A stretch of 64,000 nt of DNA. Source: Fimivicinus intestinavium. GTDB lineage: Bacteria > Bacillota > Clostridia > Oscillospirales > Acutalibacteraceae. Shown here in pieces: positions 49,237 to 57,784 of this stretch. The position numbers and the translations under genes were made by a program. The DNA lies in assembly GCA_018715765.1 (NCBI GenBank), contig DVKY01000037.1:1-64000 (forward strand). Direction: 5' to 3'. Each line of letters starts with the position of its first letter. The stretch's first letter is position 1. The notes under the pieces are model-generated. The model was not told where the DNA came from. It made no database searches and was given only the letters and a program-made list of their open reading frames with translations.

Positions 49237-49857
49237 GTGGAATACCCAACGGCTACCCACTCTGGTTGTTGTGGAGCGCCTGTCTGCCCAGAGCGCTGTT
49301 GCTGCCCTGTGCCCGGCCCGCAAGGGGAACAGGGCCCGCCCGGTCCGCAGGGAGAGCAGGGCCCGCCTGGGCCGCAGGGAGAGCAGGGGCCGCCCGGGCC
49401 GCAGGGAGATCAGGGCCCGCCCGGGCCGCAAGGAGAACCGGGGAACGTGCCGGAGGATATTTTTGCCAGCTATGCGACCTTTATGATTCAGCTCATCAAT
49501 GGCGAGCAGATTCCTTTCGGTACAATGACGGCCGATCCTACTGGCAATATCGTGCTGAATGATTCCAGAAGGATCGCTCTGATGCCGGGCTATTATCAGA
49601 TCAATTATCACGTTTCAGCAATCCTGCGTACAGCCGGTTATATGCAGGTTACGCCTTCCTACAATGGGGCGCCGCATCTGGAGTACGGCATTTATTTTCG
49701 AACGTCTGTGGATAATGCGAGCGCCAACGGCTCCGCCAGCCTGATTTTGGAGATTCCAGTGCCTACGGAATTTACACTCACCTACAATTCCAACTCCGTC
49801 AGTGTGGAGGGCGCGGGAACAATTACCGTGGTAAAGCTGAGACGGGAATTCGGATGA
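49237..49857 (+). CDS. collagen-like protein of spore-surface type
   Basis: This 206-residue protein has a short Cys-rich head (HSGCCGAPVCPERCCC, residues 8-23). A 43-residue Gly-Xaa-Yaa collagen segment follows (GPQGEQGPP repeated), then a C-terminal beta domain of about 135 residues resembling the trimerising C1q/TNF-like heads of BclA exosporium proteins (YYQINYHVSA, PTEFTLTYNS). There is no signal peptide, as expected for spore-coat proteins assembled from the mother cell. GTG 49237 lies 10 nt after AAAGGA; the TTG at 49138 falls inside the upstream terminator and is unlikely. The cysteines could cross-link trimers into an outer layer. Confidence 0.82.
   Translation: MEYPTATHSGCCGAPVCPERCCCPVPGPQGEQGPPGPQGEQGPPGPQGEQGPPGPQGDQGPPGPQGEPGNVPEDIFASYATFMIQLINGEQIPFGTMTADPTGNIVLNDSRRIALMPGYYQINYHVSAILRTAGYMQVTPSYNGAPHLEYGIYFRTSVDNASANGSASLILEIPVPTEFTLTYNSNSVSVEGAGTITVVKLRREFG
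49315..49443 (+). repeat. 27-bp in-frame tandem repeat encoding the collagen segment
   Basis: Four copies of a 27-bp unit encode GPQGEQGPP (one with Asp for Glu), followed by a partial unit GPQGEPG. The DNA copies are close to identical, so the number can change by slippage or recombination. Confidence 0.9.
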
Positions 49858-49916
49858 CCCTTCTGCGGTTGGGCGTCCGCTGGAAACCACAGCGGACTGC
49901 AATAGGTCCCTTTTGG

Positions 49917-49946
49917 GAGGCACAAGATCTTGTGCCTCTCTTTTTT
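49917..49946 (+). terminator. intrinsic terminator after the collagen-like gene
   Basis: A 22-bp perfect palindrome (49917-49938, arms GAGGCACAAGA/TCTTGTGCCTC) is followed by TCTTTTTT. It isolates the collagen gene from the division cluster. Confidence 0.9.
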
Positions 49947-50013
49947 AACATACACAGCGCTTCTAAAAAATAAATATTATTTTGCAAATAAGCATATTTT
50001 TTTGCCGGAACGC

Positions 50014-50042
50014 TTGCAATTTCAGAAGGCAGTTAGTATAAT
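50014..50042 (+). promoter_or_regulatory. main promoter of the mraZ-led cluster
   Basis: TTGCAA (50014-50019) and a perfect TATAAT (50037-50042) are 17 bp apart. The leader of about 75 nt contains direct repeats of AAAAGNGC/AAAAGG type at 50061, 50069 and 50081, which could be MraZ sites by analogy with mraZ autoregulation. Confidence 0.8.
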
Positions 50043-50124
50043 AGCGATAAGGTGGGGAGGAAAAGAGCAAAAGGGTAGCTAAAAGGAGCAAAAACCCACA
50101 TTCTTTTTTGGGGAGGGCAGAGAG

Positions 50125-50679
50125 ATGGCAGAGCTTCCGGCAGAGGATGCCGTTACAAAGGCAGCATCGGAAGCACCGGCGGAGTCCGAAGCCGCCGGGC
50201 CGGCTGTGCAGAAGGAAAAGAAGCCTGCGGAGTTCAAGGGCTTTTTTGAGCATAATCTGGATGCCAAGAGCCGCCTGTTCATCCCTGCCAAATTTAGGGA
50301 ACAGCTTGGCCCTTCCTTTACGCTTTGTTTTGCTCCCGATGTGCCTGCCTTACTGCTTTACCCGGATGAGGTCTGGTGCCAGATATCCGAGCGGATTAAC
50401 GCTCCGCTGTTTGATAAAAAGATGCGGGAGGTGCAGCGCCGCACGATGAGCAGCGCTTTCGATATTGAGGCGGACAGGCAGGGGCGTATTACGATTCCAT
50501 CCATTTTCAAACGCTATGCCAAGCTGGAAAGCGCATGCATCATCTCCGGTGCGGGCCGGAAAGTGGAAATCTGGAATCCGGACGCCTGGTATGAGGAGTT
50601 TACCCGCCAGCTGGAGCTCCCGGAGGGCGAGGATGACTTTGGCGTCTCCTATGATTTTGGAAATGTCCTGGAGCGGTAA
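50125..50679 (+). CDS. mraZ: MraZ transcriptional regulator with N-terminal extension
   Basis: This 184-residue AbrB-like DNA-binding protein usually autoregulates the division and cell-wall cluster. The conserved double SpoVT/AbrB core begins at about residue 38 (FKGFFEHNLDAKSRLFIPAKFREQLG) and repeats with AFDIEADRQGRITIPSIFKRYA. Typical MraZ has about 142 residues; here about 37 extra residues rich in Ala, Glu and Lys precede the core. The ATG at 50125 follows GGGGAGGGC and no internal ATG fits, so the extension looks real. First gene of the cluster. Confidence 0.92.
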   Translation: MAELPAEDAVTKAASEAPAESEAAGPAVQKEKKPAEFKGFFEHNLDAKSRLFIPAKFREQLGPSFTLCFAPDVPALLLYPDEVWCQISERINAPLFDKKMREVQRRTMSSAFDIEADRQGRITIPSIFKRYAKLESACIISGAGRKVEIWNPDAWYEEFTRQLELPEGEDDFGVSYDFGNVLER

Positions 50680-50720
50680 AGCAAAACGAGATGACTTTAT
50701 AAAAGAGGGGCTGTTCCGGT

Positions 50721-51674
50721 ATGGAATTCTCCCATAAACCCGTTTTATTGGCTGAGGCGGTGGAAGCGCTTCAGGTTCGGCCGGATGGCACCTATGTGGA
50801 TGGCACGGCAGGTGGCGGTGGCCATTCCGCAGAAATTGCCGCACGGCTGTCAGAAAAGGGGCGGCTGATCTGCATCGATCAGGATCCCGATGCGATCTCC
50901 GTTTTGCGGGATCGGCTCGGCTGCATGGCGCAGGTGACGGTTGTGCAGGAAAATTTCGCACGGCTCGGCCTTGTGCTTGACCGGTTGGGGATTTCCAATG
51001 TGGATGGGATCCTTGTTGACTTGGGCGTTAGCTCTCATCAGTTGGATACGGCGCAGCGCGGCTTCTCTTTCCATGTGGATGCGCCGTTGGATATGCGTAT
51101 GTCCCAGCAGGGCGTTACGGCGGCGGAGTTGGTGAGCACGCTGGACGAGCGTTCGCTCAGCCGCCTGCTGAGCGAATATGGGGAGGAACGGTATGCCCGC
51201 AATATTGCCCGCAATATTGTCCGCTCGCGGGAGCGCGAGCCAGTGCGCACAACGCTGCAGCTTGCAGAGATCGTGAAGGCGTCTATCCCCGCCGCAGCGA
51301 GGCGCGAAGGTGGGCATCCGGCCCGCCGGACCTTTCAGGCGCTGCGCATCGCTGTCAACGGTGAGCTGGACAAGCTATCCGCTGGTTTGGATGTGATGTT
51401 TGAAGCGCTGCATCCAGGCGGAAGGCTGGCGGTTATCACCTTCCATTCTTTGGAGGATCGAATTGTCAAGAAGCGGTTTGCCTCCTGGTGCGAGGGGTGC
51501 ATCTGCCCGCCGGAGTTTCCCGTTTGTGTTTGCGGTCACAAGGCGCGTGCGCGCCTTCCTTTTAAGATGAAGGAGCCCTCAGCGCAGGAACTGGCAGAAA
51601 ATCCGCGCAGCCGCAGCGCAAAGCTCCGCGCAGTGGAAAAGCTCCCGGCGGAGCGGGACGGGCTGCAACCATAG
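50721..51674 (+). CDS. rsmH: 16S rRNA (cytosine(1402)-N(4))-methyltransferase
   Basis: This 317-residue SAM-dependent enzyme N4-methylates C1402 of 16S rRNA. It starts FSHKPVLLAEAVEAL, then YVDGTAGGGGHS (SAM-binding), DQDPDAI, ILVDLGVSSHQLD, RGFSFHVDAPLDMRM, RRTFQALRIAVNGEL and ITFHSLEDRIVKKRF. ATG 50721 follows GAGGGG. It is the second gene of the cluster as in most bacteria. Confidence 0.96.
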   Translation: MEFSHKPVLLAEAVEALQVRPDGTYVDGTAGGGGHSAEIAARLSEKGRLICIDQDPDAISVLRDRLGCMAQVTVVQENFARLGLVLDRLGISNVDGILVDLGVSSHQLDTAQRGFSFHVDAPLDMRMSQQGVTAAELVSTLDERSLSRLLSEYGEERYARNIARNIVRSREREPVRTTLQLAEIVKASIPAAARREGGHPARRTFQALRIAVNGELDKLSAGLDVMFEALHPGGRLAVITFHSLEDRIVKKRFASWCEGCICPPEFPVCVCGHKARARLPFKMKEPSAQELAENPRSRSAKLRAVEKLPAERDGLQP

Positions 51675-51708
51675 AGTTGATTTTTATGTTTAGAAAGGAG
51701 ACTGAACC

Positions 51709-52275
51709 ATGGCACAGCGTATATCAGGCGGCGCCTATAATTTTGCACTTTTTGAGCGCTCCCAAGCGGCGCCGCAACGCGAACCGGCCCGGCCGAAAAA
51801 ATCGCCGCAGAGGCCTGTCAGGGTGCCAGAACCGAGCAAAACCCCTGCCCAGCGCAGGCGGGAAAGGGTCGATTCCCTGCGCCGCACGGTGAAGACGATT
51901 TTGGTCTCCGGATTGCTGTTATCCCTTTTAGGGGGAATGCTGTACAGCGAAGTACGGCAGGATGAGCTGACCAATGCTTGCCGCCAGAAGGAAAATGAGC
52001 TGGCCATTGCTCAGAGCGAGAACACACAGTTGACTATGGAGCTGAGCGCGAAGCTTTCGCTCGATAAGGTAGAGGCCTATGCCCGGGAGAAGCTGGGTAT
52101 GGTGAAAAGCGACGCTCCCGCCGCTTATATCAATATTCCGCAGGATAACGAAGTGCTGCTTGCCGGCGGCAAGGACCAGGCGGGACAGGAGGGCGCCGCA
52201 CAGCAGGAAAACGGCGCGCAGGAGCAGCAGCCTTTGGGGTCCGTGTTCAAAGATTTTTTGGCATATCTTTTTTAG
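51709..52275 (+). CDS. ftsL: FtsL-like cell division protein
   Basis: This 188-residue bitopic protein lies where ftsL is expected between rsmH and the penicillin-binding protein. A basic cytoplasmic head (about 1-60) precedes one membrane helix (TILVSGLLLSLLGGMLY, about 63-80). A coiled coil follows (QDELTNACRQKENELAIAQSENTQLTMELSAK, about 84-115), and then a short conserved segment, VEAYAREKLGMVKSD. The Gln/Glu/Ala-rich tail is longer than usual. FtsL sequences diverge strongly, so the assignment rests on topology and position. The ribosome binding site AGAAAGGAGA is strong. Confidence 0.82.
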   Translation: MAQRISGGAYNFALFERSQAAPQREPARPKKSPQRPVRVPEPSKTPAQRRRERVDSLRRTVKTILVSGLLLSLLGGMLYSEVRQDELTNACRQKENELAIAQSENTQLTMELSAKLSLDKVEAYAREKLGMVKSDAPAAYINIPQDNEVLLAGGKDQAGQEGAAQQENGAQEQQPLGSVFKDFLAYLF

Positions 52276-52365
52276 TAGGGAAATACCTATGAATAAGGCG
52301 GCAGTTGATTTCGGCAGCCGTTGCCGGAGAGCCACAGACAGAAGCTGATGCGGTGAGCTGGGCCT

Positions 52366-52410
52366 CCGCCGTGCGGAAACGGATGTTCCGTGCGGCGGTG
52401 GTGCGGCCAC
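52366..52410. other. GC-rich hairpins in the gap between ftsL and the PBP gene
   Basis: In this 192-bp gap, 52366-52378 pairs with 52386-52398 (CCGCCG..CGGAA arms, two mismatches), and GGTGG pairs with CCACC at about 52396-52410. There is no T-run. A 19-codon frame at 52290-52349 has no clear meaning. The hairpins may affect mRNA stability or tune downstream expression. Confidence 0.35.
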
Positions 52411-52467
52411 CGCTGTTTCGATAAAAGCCGATATCATGGTTGTGCAGTGTGAAAGGGTGGATATTTT

Positions 52468-54807
52468 ATGAATAAGAAACCGTCGCGCCATATGGTACGC
52501 CGTTCGATCATCGTATTGGCGGCACTGCTGGTCGGTGGCTTTGGGCTGGACGTTGCCAGCCTTGTGCGTATTCAATTGATTCAGGGGGATGAATACCGCC
52601 TGAAAGCAGAAAGCCAACAGCTCAGCGATACAGAGATCCAGCCTCAGCGCGGGATTATTTACGATAGAAATAAAAAGGTGCTCGCCCAGAGCGCCAATGT
52701 CTGGCTCGTATATATCAACCCTTCTAAGATACCGAACGACAAGGTGCGCAACGAGCTCTCCGAGGGCTTGGCAAAGGTTTTGGAGATGGAGAAGGAGGAT
52801 GTCCTCGAAAAAGCAAAACAATCGAAGTATGGCTATGTCGTGGTCAAAAAACAGGTTGAAAAGGAGATGAAGGACGCAGTCAGCGATTTTATCACTCGCC
52901 ACGACACAGCGTTGAAGAAAGCGCGCGAGGAGGAAGAAAGCAGAAAGCAAGAGCTCAAAAAAGAGCACAAGCAGGTTGTCGAGAGCACCATACCGCCGGA
53001 ACAGAGGGATACGTATTATTCCGAGATTATCTTTACCGACCCGGATGTGAAGCGCTATTACCCGAATGGGCATCTGGCATCCACTGTGCTTGGCTTTACG
53101 GGAACCGACGGCGTAGGCCGTTGGGGCTTGGAGGCAAAATACGACGAGACGCTCGCCGGTACGCCGGGCCGAATTCTCACGGCGAAAAACGCCGGTATGG
53201 ACAGCATGGACACCCCGTATGAGACAACATATGACGCGAAGCAGGGAAATTCCCTGGTGCTGACGATTGATGAGGTGATTCAGTATTATCTGGAGAAAAG
53301 CCTCGATCAGGCGCGCGTCAATGCGCAGGCCAAAAGCGCCTATGGGATCGTGATGGATGTGGAAACGGGCGGGATCCTTGCCATGGCGACCAAGGGGGAT
53401 TTCGACCCGAACGATCCGCATACCATCGCGGATGAAAAGACCGCACAGGAGCTTGAGAAGATTCTGGATCCTGAAGAAAAATATAAAGAACTCACCAACG
53501 CACAATATACGCAATGGCGAAACCGTGCCATTACGGATACCTATGAGCCGGGGTCTGTTTTTAAGGTGATTACGGCATCTGCCGCTGTAGAAGAGGATGT
53601 AGTGCCTGATGATTTTACCTACACCTGTACAGGCGTCATCAATGTGGCGGGGACCAAAATTCATTGCCATAAGCGCACGGGCCATGGCAAGGAGGATTTT
53701 ACACATGGCTTGATGAACTCCTGCAACCCGTTCTTTATTACGGTTGGCCAGATGCTTGGCGCGGAGAAGTTTTATAAATATTTTGAGGCTTTCGGCTTCA
53801 CGGAAAAAACGGGCATTGATCTGCCCAGTGAAACGGCGCCGGTCGAGGGGCGCTCCTATCACACGTTAGATCAGCTCGGCATTGTGGAGCTGGCGAGCAC
53901 CTCCTTCGGGCAAACTTTTGAAGCAACTGCCATTCAGATACTGACGGCAGTCAATGCAATTGCAAACGGCGGCAAGCTGATGCAGCCCTATATCGTCTCT
54001 TCTGTGTTGGATGAGGAGGGGAATACCATTTCCACCACGCAGCCCACGGTCAAGCGGCAGGTCATTTCGGAGAAAAGCGCGGCTACGGTGGCCAACATGA
54101 TGGAGCAGGTTGTCTCCGAGGGCACTGGTAAAAACGCCTACGTGGCAGGCTTCCGTCTTGCCGGAAAGACGGGCACCTCTGAAAAGCTCGCTGGCGGCGG
54201 CAAAAAGGAGGGGAAATATGTTGCCTCCTTTGTCTGCTTTGCACCTGCGAACGATCCGAAGATTTCAATGCTGATCGTCATTGACGAACCGGTGGGGCAG
54301 ATCAACGGCGGCCAGATTGCGACACCGGTCGCTGCAGAGGTGGCGGAGGCAACGCTGAACTATCTCAATGTTGATCCACAGTATACGGCGCAGGAGCTGG
54401 CGGATCTCGGTGAGGAAACGCCGTCTGTAACAGGGCTTTCTCTCGCCAAGGCGCGGGAAGCCCTCAGCGGATTCACAGTCAAAACAGTCGGCGAGGGCAG
54501 CACGGTGGTCAGTCAAATGCCTGCTGCGGGGCAACTGATTCCCCAAAACGGCGTGGTCGTTCTGTATACGGATAAGACCTCTGAGAAAAAGCAGGTTACC
54601 GTTCCTGATTTGACGGGCCTGAGCGTATCGGAAGCCAATCAGAAGGCGCTGGAATATGGCCTGAACCCCAAAATCTTTGGCAATTCTTTAACGATGGGGG
54701 AATCAGTCTCCTATAAACAGAGTGAGGCGGAGGGCTCGCAGGTCGATGAGGGAACAGTTGTTACCATCTACTTCAAATCCAATGTAGATGTCAATGATCT
54801 GGCGTAG
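52468..54807 (+). CDS. class B penicillin-binding protein with two PASTA domains (FtsI/SpoVD type)
   Basis: This 779-residue transpeptidase cross-links septal or spore-cortex peptidoglycan. It has one N-terminal membrane helix (about 11-32), a dimerisation/pedestal domain with a long charged helix (about 130-170), and the catalytic domain with Ser363 in EPGSVFK, Ser418-Cys-Asn and Lys567-Thr-Gly-Thr. Two C-terminal PASTA repeats run from about 652 to 775 (TPSVTGLSLAKAREAL and VTVPDLTGLSVSEANQKAL). SpoVD normally has one PASTA domain, vegetative PBP2x two; the choice between roles cannot be made. No second paralogue lies nearby. ATG 52468 follows AAAGGGTGG. Confidence 0.93.
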   Translation: MNKKPSRHMVRRSIIVLAALLVGGFGLDVASLVRIQLIQGDEYRLKAESQQLSDTEIQPQRGIIYDRNKKVLAQSANVWLVYINPSKIPNDKVRNELSEGLAKVLEMEKEDVLEKAKQSKYGYVVVKKQVEKEMKDAVSDFITRHDTALKKAREEEESRKQELKKEHKQVVESTIPPEQRDTYYSEIIFTDPDVKRYYPNGHLASTVLGFTGTDGVGRWGLEAKYDETLAGTPGRILTAKNAGMDSMDTPYETTYDAKQGNSLVLTIDEVIQYYLEKSLDQARVNAQAKSAYGIVMDVETGGILAMATKGDFDPNDPHTIADEKTAQELEKILDPEEKYKELTNAQYTQWRNRAITDTYEPGSVFKVITASAAVEEDVVPDDFTYTCTGVINVAGTKIHCHKRTGHGKEDFTHGLMNSCNPFFITVGQMLGAEKFYKYFEAFGFTEKTGIDLPSETAPVEGRSYHTLDQLGIVELASTSFGQTFEATAIQILTAVNAIANGGKLMQPYIVSSVLDEEGNTISTTQPTVKRQVISEKSAATVANMMEQVVSEGTGKNAYVAGFRLAGKTGTSEKLAGGGKKEGKYVASFVCFAPANDPKISMLIVIDEPVGQINGGQIATPVAAEVAEATLNYLNVDPQYTAQELADLGEETPSVTGLSLAKAREALSGFTVKTVGEGSTVVSQMPAAGQLIPQNGVVVLYTDKTSEKKQVTVPDLTGLSVSEANQKALEYGLNPKIFGNSLTMGESVSYKQSEAEGSQVDEGTVVTIYFKSNVDVNDLA

Positions 54808-54865
54808 GATACGTCCCTCCTGCGCTGTGTGGAGAAAACCTGCGGTTTATTGAAACGCCGGAATA

Positions 54866-54874
54866 TGGTATACT
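54866..54874 (+). promoter_or_regulatory. possible internal promoter before murE (extended -10)
   Basis: TGG directly before TATACT (54869-54874) forms an extended -10; the -35 region (TTTATT, 17 bp upstream) is weak. It could give extra expression of murE and later genes. A heptamer-repeat relic lies between it and murE. Confidence 0.45.
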
Positions 54875-54889
54875 AAACCAGAGGATCAA

Positions 54890-54943
54890 TTTTAGACGTC
54901 AGGCATTCAGGCCCATAGGCTTGATTGCCGGCGCCTGATAAAA
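54890..54943. repeat. degenerate heptamer-repeat hairpin before murE
   Basis: TTAGACG, TCAGGCA, TTCAGGC on the left and an inverted TTTTATCAGGC on the right make this a short, decayed member of the 7-bp-period repeat family. It ends just before the murE ribosome binding site. Confidence 0.5.
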
Positions 54944-54956
54944 TGGAGGTGCGGCA

Positions 54957-56402
54957 ATGCGCTTATCAGAGCTGCTGCAAAGAGTCACACAAAATCTGCC
55001 GGCTGAGGATCCGGAGATCACCTTTGTTACGGAGGATTCCCGCAAGGTGAGGGCAGGCTGTGCCTTTGTCTGTATTCAGGGGAAAAATTTTGATGGGCAC
55101 ACGCTGGCAGCGCAGGCAGTGGAGGCTGGAGCGCGGGCTGTGATCGCGCAGCGGGATACGGGGCTCGGCTGCCAGGTGCTTGTGCCGGATAGCCGGGCGG
55201 CGTATGCCCTGATGTGCGAAGCGTTTTTTGGCAACCCGGCCGAACAGCTGCGCCTGATTGGGATTACGGGTACGAACGGCAAAACGACTTCGGCTTTTTT
55301 GATGAAAGAAATCCTGGAATATGCAGGATGCCGCACGGGATTGATCGGTACAGTACAGAATATGGTTGGGGATGAGGCGCTCCCCGCGCAGCTGACTACA
55401 CCGGATCCCTATGAACTGAACGCCCTGTTTGACAAGATGGTGCGAGCGGGCTGTACACACTGTGTTATGGAGGTGTCCTCCCAGGCGCTTGCACAGCAGC
55501 GTGTGGCGGGGCTGCATTTTGATATTGCGCTGTTTACCAACCTGACGCAGGACCACCTGGATTACCATGGCACATTTGAAAACTATCTGGCTGCCAAGCA
55601 TAAGCTGTTCCAGCAGGCAAAGCAGGCGGTGGTCAATCTGGATGATCCGGCTGCCGCCGCCATGACGGAAGGGACGGACTGCGCGGTAACCACCTTTTCG
55701 ATCCGGCGGGATGATGCTGATTTTACCGCGAAGAATGTGCAGGACCGCCCGGATTGTGTGGAGTATGAGCTGGTCGGAAACGGTATGATCGGGCGGGTGC
55801 ACCTGGGGATACCGGGGCGGTTTTCCGTCTATAATTCCATGGGAGCGCTCCTGTGCGCTATGAAAGCGGGCGTGTCGTTTCAGCAGGCGCTTGCGGCGCT
55901 GCGTGCTGCGGGCGGTGTAAAGGGCCGTATTGAGGTCGTCCCGACGGGGACGGAGTATACAGTGATTATCGATTATGCGCATTCACCCGACGGATTGCAG
56001 AATATCCTCTCCTCCCTGCGGGAAATTGCCCGCGGCCGAATTATCTGCGTGTTTGGCTGCGGGGGAGATCGGGATCGTACCAAGCGCCCAAAGATGGGCG
56101 CAGTAGCAGCAAAGCTGGCGGATGTGGCGGTGGTCACCTCCGACAATCCACGTTCTGAGGATCCTGAGCAAATCATCCGGGATGTGCTGGAAGGGATGCA
56201 GGATGCAGAGATTCCCGTGTATGTGGAGGTGGATCGCACAAAAGCCATCCGACTTGCTCTGCGGCTTGCACAGAAGGAGGATTTTGTGCTGCTGGCCGGC
56301 AAGGGCCATGAGACCTATCAGATTCTAAAGACCGGAAAAATTCATTACGATGAGCGGGAAGTCGTCGCACAGATTTTACGGGAAGGCCGAGAACAAACCT
56401 GA
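54957..56402 (+). CDS. murE: UDP-MurNAc-L-Ala-D-Glu:meso-diaminopimelate ligase
   Basis: This 481-residue Mur ligase adds the third peptide residue to the peptidoglycan precursor. GITGTNGKTTSAFLMKEIL is the ATP-binding loop, YHGTFENYLAAKHKLF contains the carbamylated lysine, and DYAHSPDGLQNIL and VFGCGGDRDRTKRP follow. The DNPRSEDP motif near residue 400 has the Arg typical of enzymes that add meso-diaminopimelate rather than lysine. ATG 54957 follows GGAGGTG. It is 20 bp from murF. Confidence 0.96.
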   Translation: MRLSELLQRVTQNLPAEDPEITFVTEDSRKVRAGCAFVCIQGKNFDGHTLAAQAVEAGARAVIAQRDTGLGCQVLVPDSRAAYALMCEAFFGNPAEQLRLIGITGTNGKTTSAFLMKEILEYAGCRTGLIGTVQNMVGDEALPAQLTTPDPYELNALFDKMVRAGCTHCVMEVSSQALAQQRVAGLHFDIALFTNLTQDHLDYHGTFENYLAAKHKLFQQAKQAVVNLDDPAAAAMTEGTDCAVTTFSIRRDDADFTAKNVQDRPDCVEYELVGNGMIGRVHLGIPGRFSVYNSMGALLCAMKAGVSFQQALAALRAAGGVKGRIEVVPTGTEYTVIIDYAHSPDGLQNILSSLREIARGRIICVFGCGGDRDRTKRPKMGAVAAKLADVAVVTSDNPRSEDPEQIIRDVLEGMQDAEIPVYVEVDRTKAIRLALRLAQKEDFVLLAGKGHETYQILKTGKIHYDEREVVAQILREGREQT

Positions 56403-56422
56403 GGGGAGAGGAGAGAAACCGT

Positions 56423-57784
56423 ATGCTACCACTACAGCTCAATGAGATTGCGCTTGCCTGCCGGGGAGAAGCGCATGGAGAGGCACAGATTTCCAGCGTG
56501 TGCATTGACAGCAGGAAAATCACGCCAGGATGCCTGTTCGTTGCGATCAAGGGGGAGCGCTTTGACGGCCATGATTTTGTGGAAAGGGCCTTTGCGGAGG
56601 GCGCGGCTGCCGCGATGGTGCACCGCACAGTCCCCTGCAACGGCCCCTTGATCCGGGTGGATGACACGCGCGAGGCGCTGCTTCGGCTTGCAGGTTATTA
56701 CCGCCGCTTTTTCCAAATCCCCGTCGTAGGGCTGACGGGGAGCGTCGGCAAAACGACGACAAAGGAGATGACCGCCGCTGTCCTTTCCAAGCGTTATCAT
56801 ACCTTAAAAAATGAGGGGAACCTTAACAATGAAATCGGCATGCCGATGACAGCCTTCGGCCTGGATCTGAGCTTTGGCGCGGCGGTGTTTGAGATGGGGA
56901 TGAGCGGATTTGGCGAGATTTCCCGCATGGCGCGGGCGGCCTCGCCTACGGTGGGGATTATTACCAACATAGGGGTTTCCCACATGGAGCAGCTCGGCTC
57001 ACAGGAGAATATCCTCAAGGCAAAGCTGGAATTGCTGGATGGGATGGAGGAGTATGCGCCGCTGATCTTGAATGGGGATGATCCCTTGCTTGCGGGCGTA
57101 AAAATAGAAAACCATCCGGTTTTCTATTATGGCATTGAGCAAGCGCATTGCCGAATCCGCGCACAGGAAATCATGCAGACGGATCGGGAACTGGCCTTTA
57201 CCATTTCCTATGGCTATGGCAGCGCCCGCGTCCACATGCCGGTGGTTGGCCTGCATTTTGTTTATGACGCGCTGGCCGCCTTTACGGCCGGCCTGATTCT
57301 GGGCGTTGCACCGCAGGCTGCGGCGCAGGCACTGGGAGAGTATGAGCCGGCGGGAATGCGCCAACGTGTGAAACAGATTAACGGTGTGACGGTTCTGGAG
57401 GACTGTTATAACGCGAGCCCGGATTCTATGCGCGCTGCGATCCAGGCGCTTCGGCTGCTGGATGCGAAGCGGTCAATTGCCGTGCTGGGCGATATGCTGG
57501 AGCTCGGCCCGCTCACCGGGCAGGCACATGCGCAAATCGGAGATTTTGCCGCGCGGCAGGGCGTGGATATGCTGTTTGCTTATGGCCCCGCATCAGCAGA
57601 TATGGCGCGGGAGGCAAAGAAGGCGGGCCTTGACGCATGCTGGCATGAAACGGATGCCGAAGCGCTCACACAGCGGCTTTTGCAAACACTGCGGGAAGGC
57701 GACGCCGTGTTGTTTAAAGCGAGCCGCGGTATGCATCTGGAAAAAATTATCGCTGCAATTTACGAGGGGTGGAACACAAAATGA
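56423..57784 (+). CDS. murF: UDP-MurNAc-tripeptide:D-alanyl-D-alanine ligase
   Basis: This 453-residue Mur ligase adds D-Ala-D-Ala to finish the pentapeptide. SVCIDSRKITPGCLFVAIKGERFDGHDF is the N-terminal uridine-binding domain, LTGSVGKTTTKEMTAAVL the ATP loop, NEGNLNNEIGMP the conserved central motif, and EDCYNASPDSMRAAI and LGDMLELG mark the C-terminal domain. The ribosome binding site is GGGGAGAGGAG. The stop overlaps the mraY start (ATGA). Confidence 0.97.
   Translation: MLPLQLNEIALACRGEAHGEAQISSVCIDSRKITPGCLFVAIKGERFDGHDFVERAFAEGAAAAMVHRTVPCNGPLIRVDDTREALLRLAGYYRRFFQIPVVGLTGSVGKTTTKEMTAAVLSKRYHTLKNEGNLNNEIGMPMTAFGLDLSFGAAVFEMGMSGFGEISRMARAASPTVGIITNIGVSHMEQLGSQENILKAKLELLDGMEEYAPLILNGDDPLLAGVKIENHPVFYYGIEQAHCRIRAQEIMQTDRELAFTISYGYGSARVHMPVVGLHFVYDALAAFTAGLILGVAPQAAAQALGEYEPAGMRQRVKQINGVTVLEDCYNASPDSMRAAIQALRLLDAKRSIAVLGDMLELGPLTGQAHAQIGDFAARQGVDMLFAYGPASADMAREAKKAGLDACWHETDAEALTQRLLQTLREGDAVLFKASRGMHLEKIIAAIYEGWNTK

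Noticed and set aside
49315..49443. Repeats resembling a CRISPR array.
   Set aside because: The repeats are direct, contiguous and in frame, encode Gly-Xaa-Yaa, and have no spacers.
51928..53862. A 644-codon open frame on the minus strand opposite ftsL and the PBP gene.
   Set aside because: It lies antisense to two well-supported genes, has no ribosome binding site or recognisable motif, and long antisense frames are expected at this GC content. The same holds for 46951-48306, 25799-27109, 35121-36248 and 23044-24321 on the minus strand.
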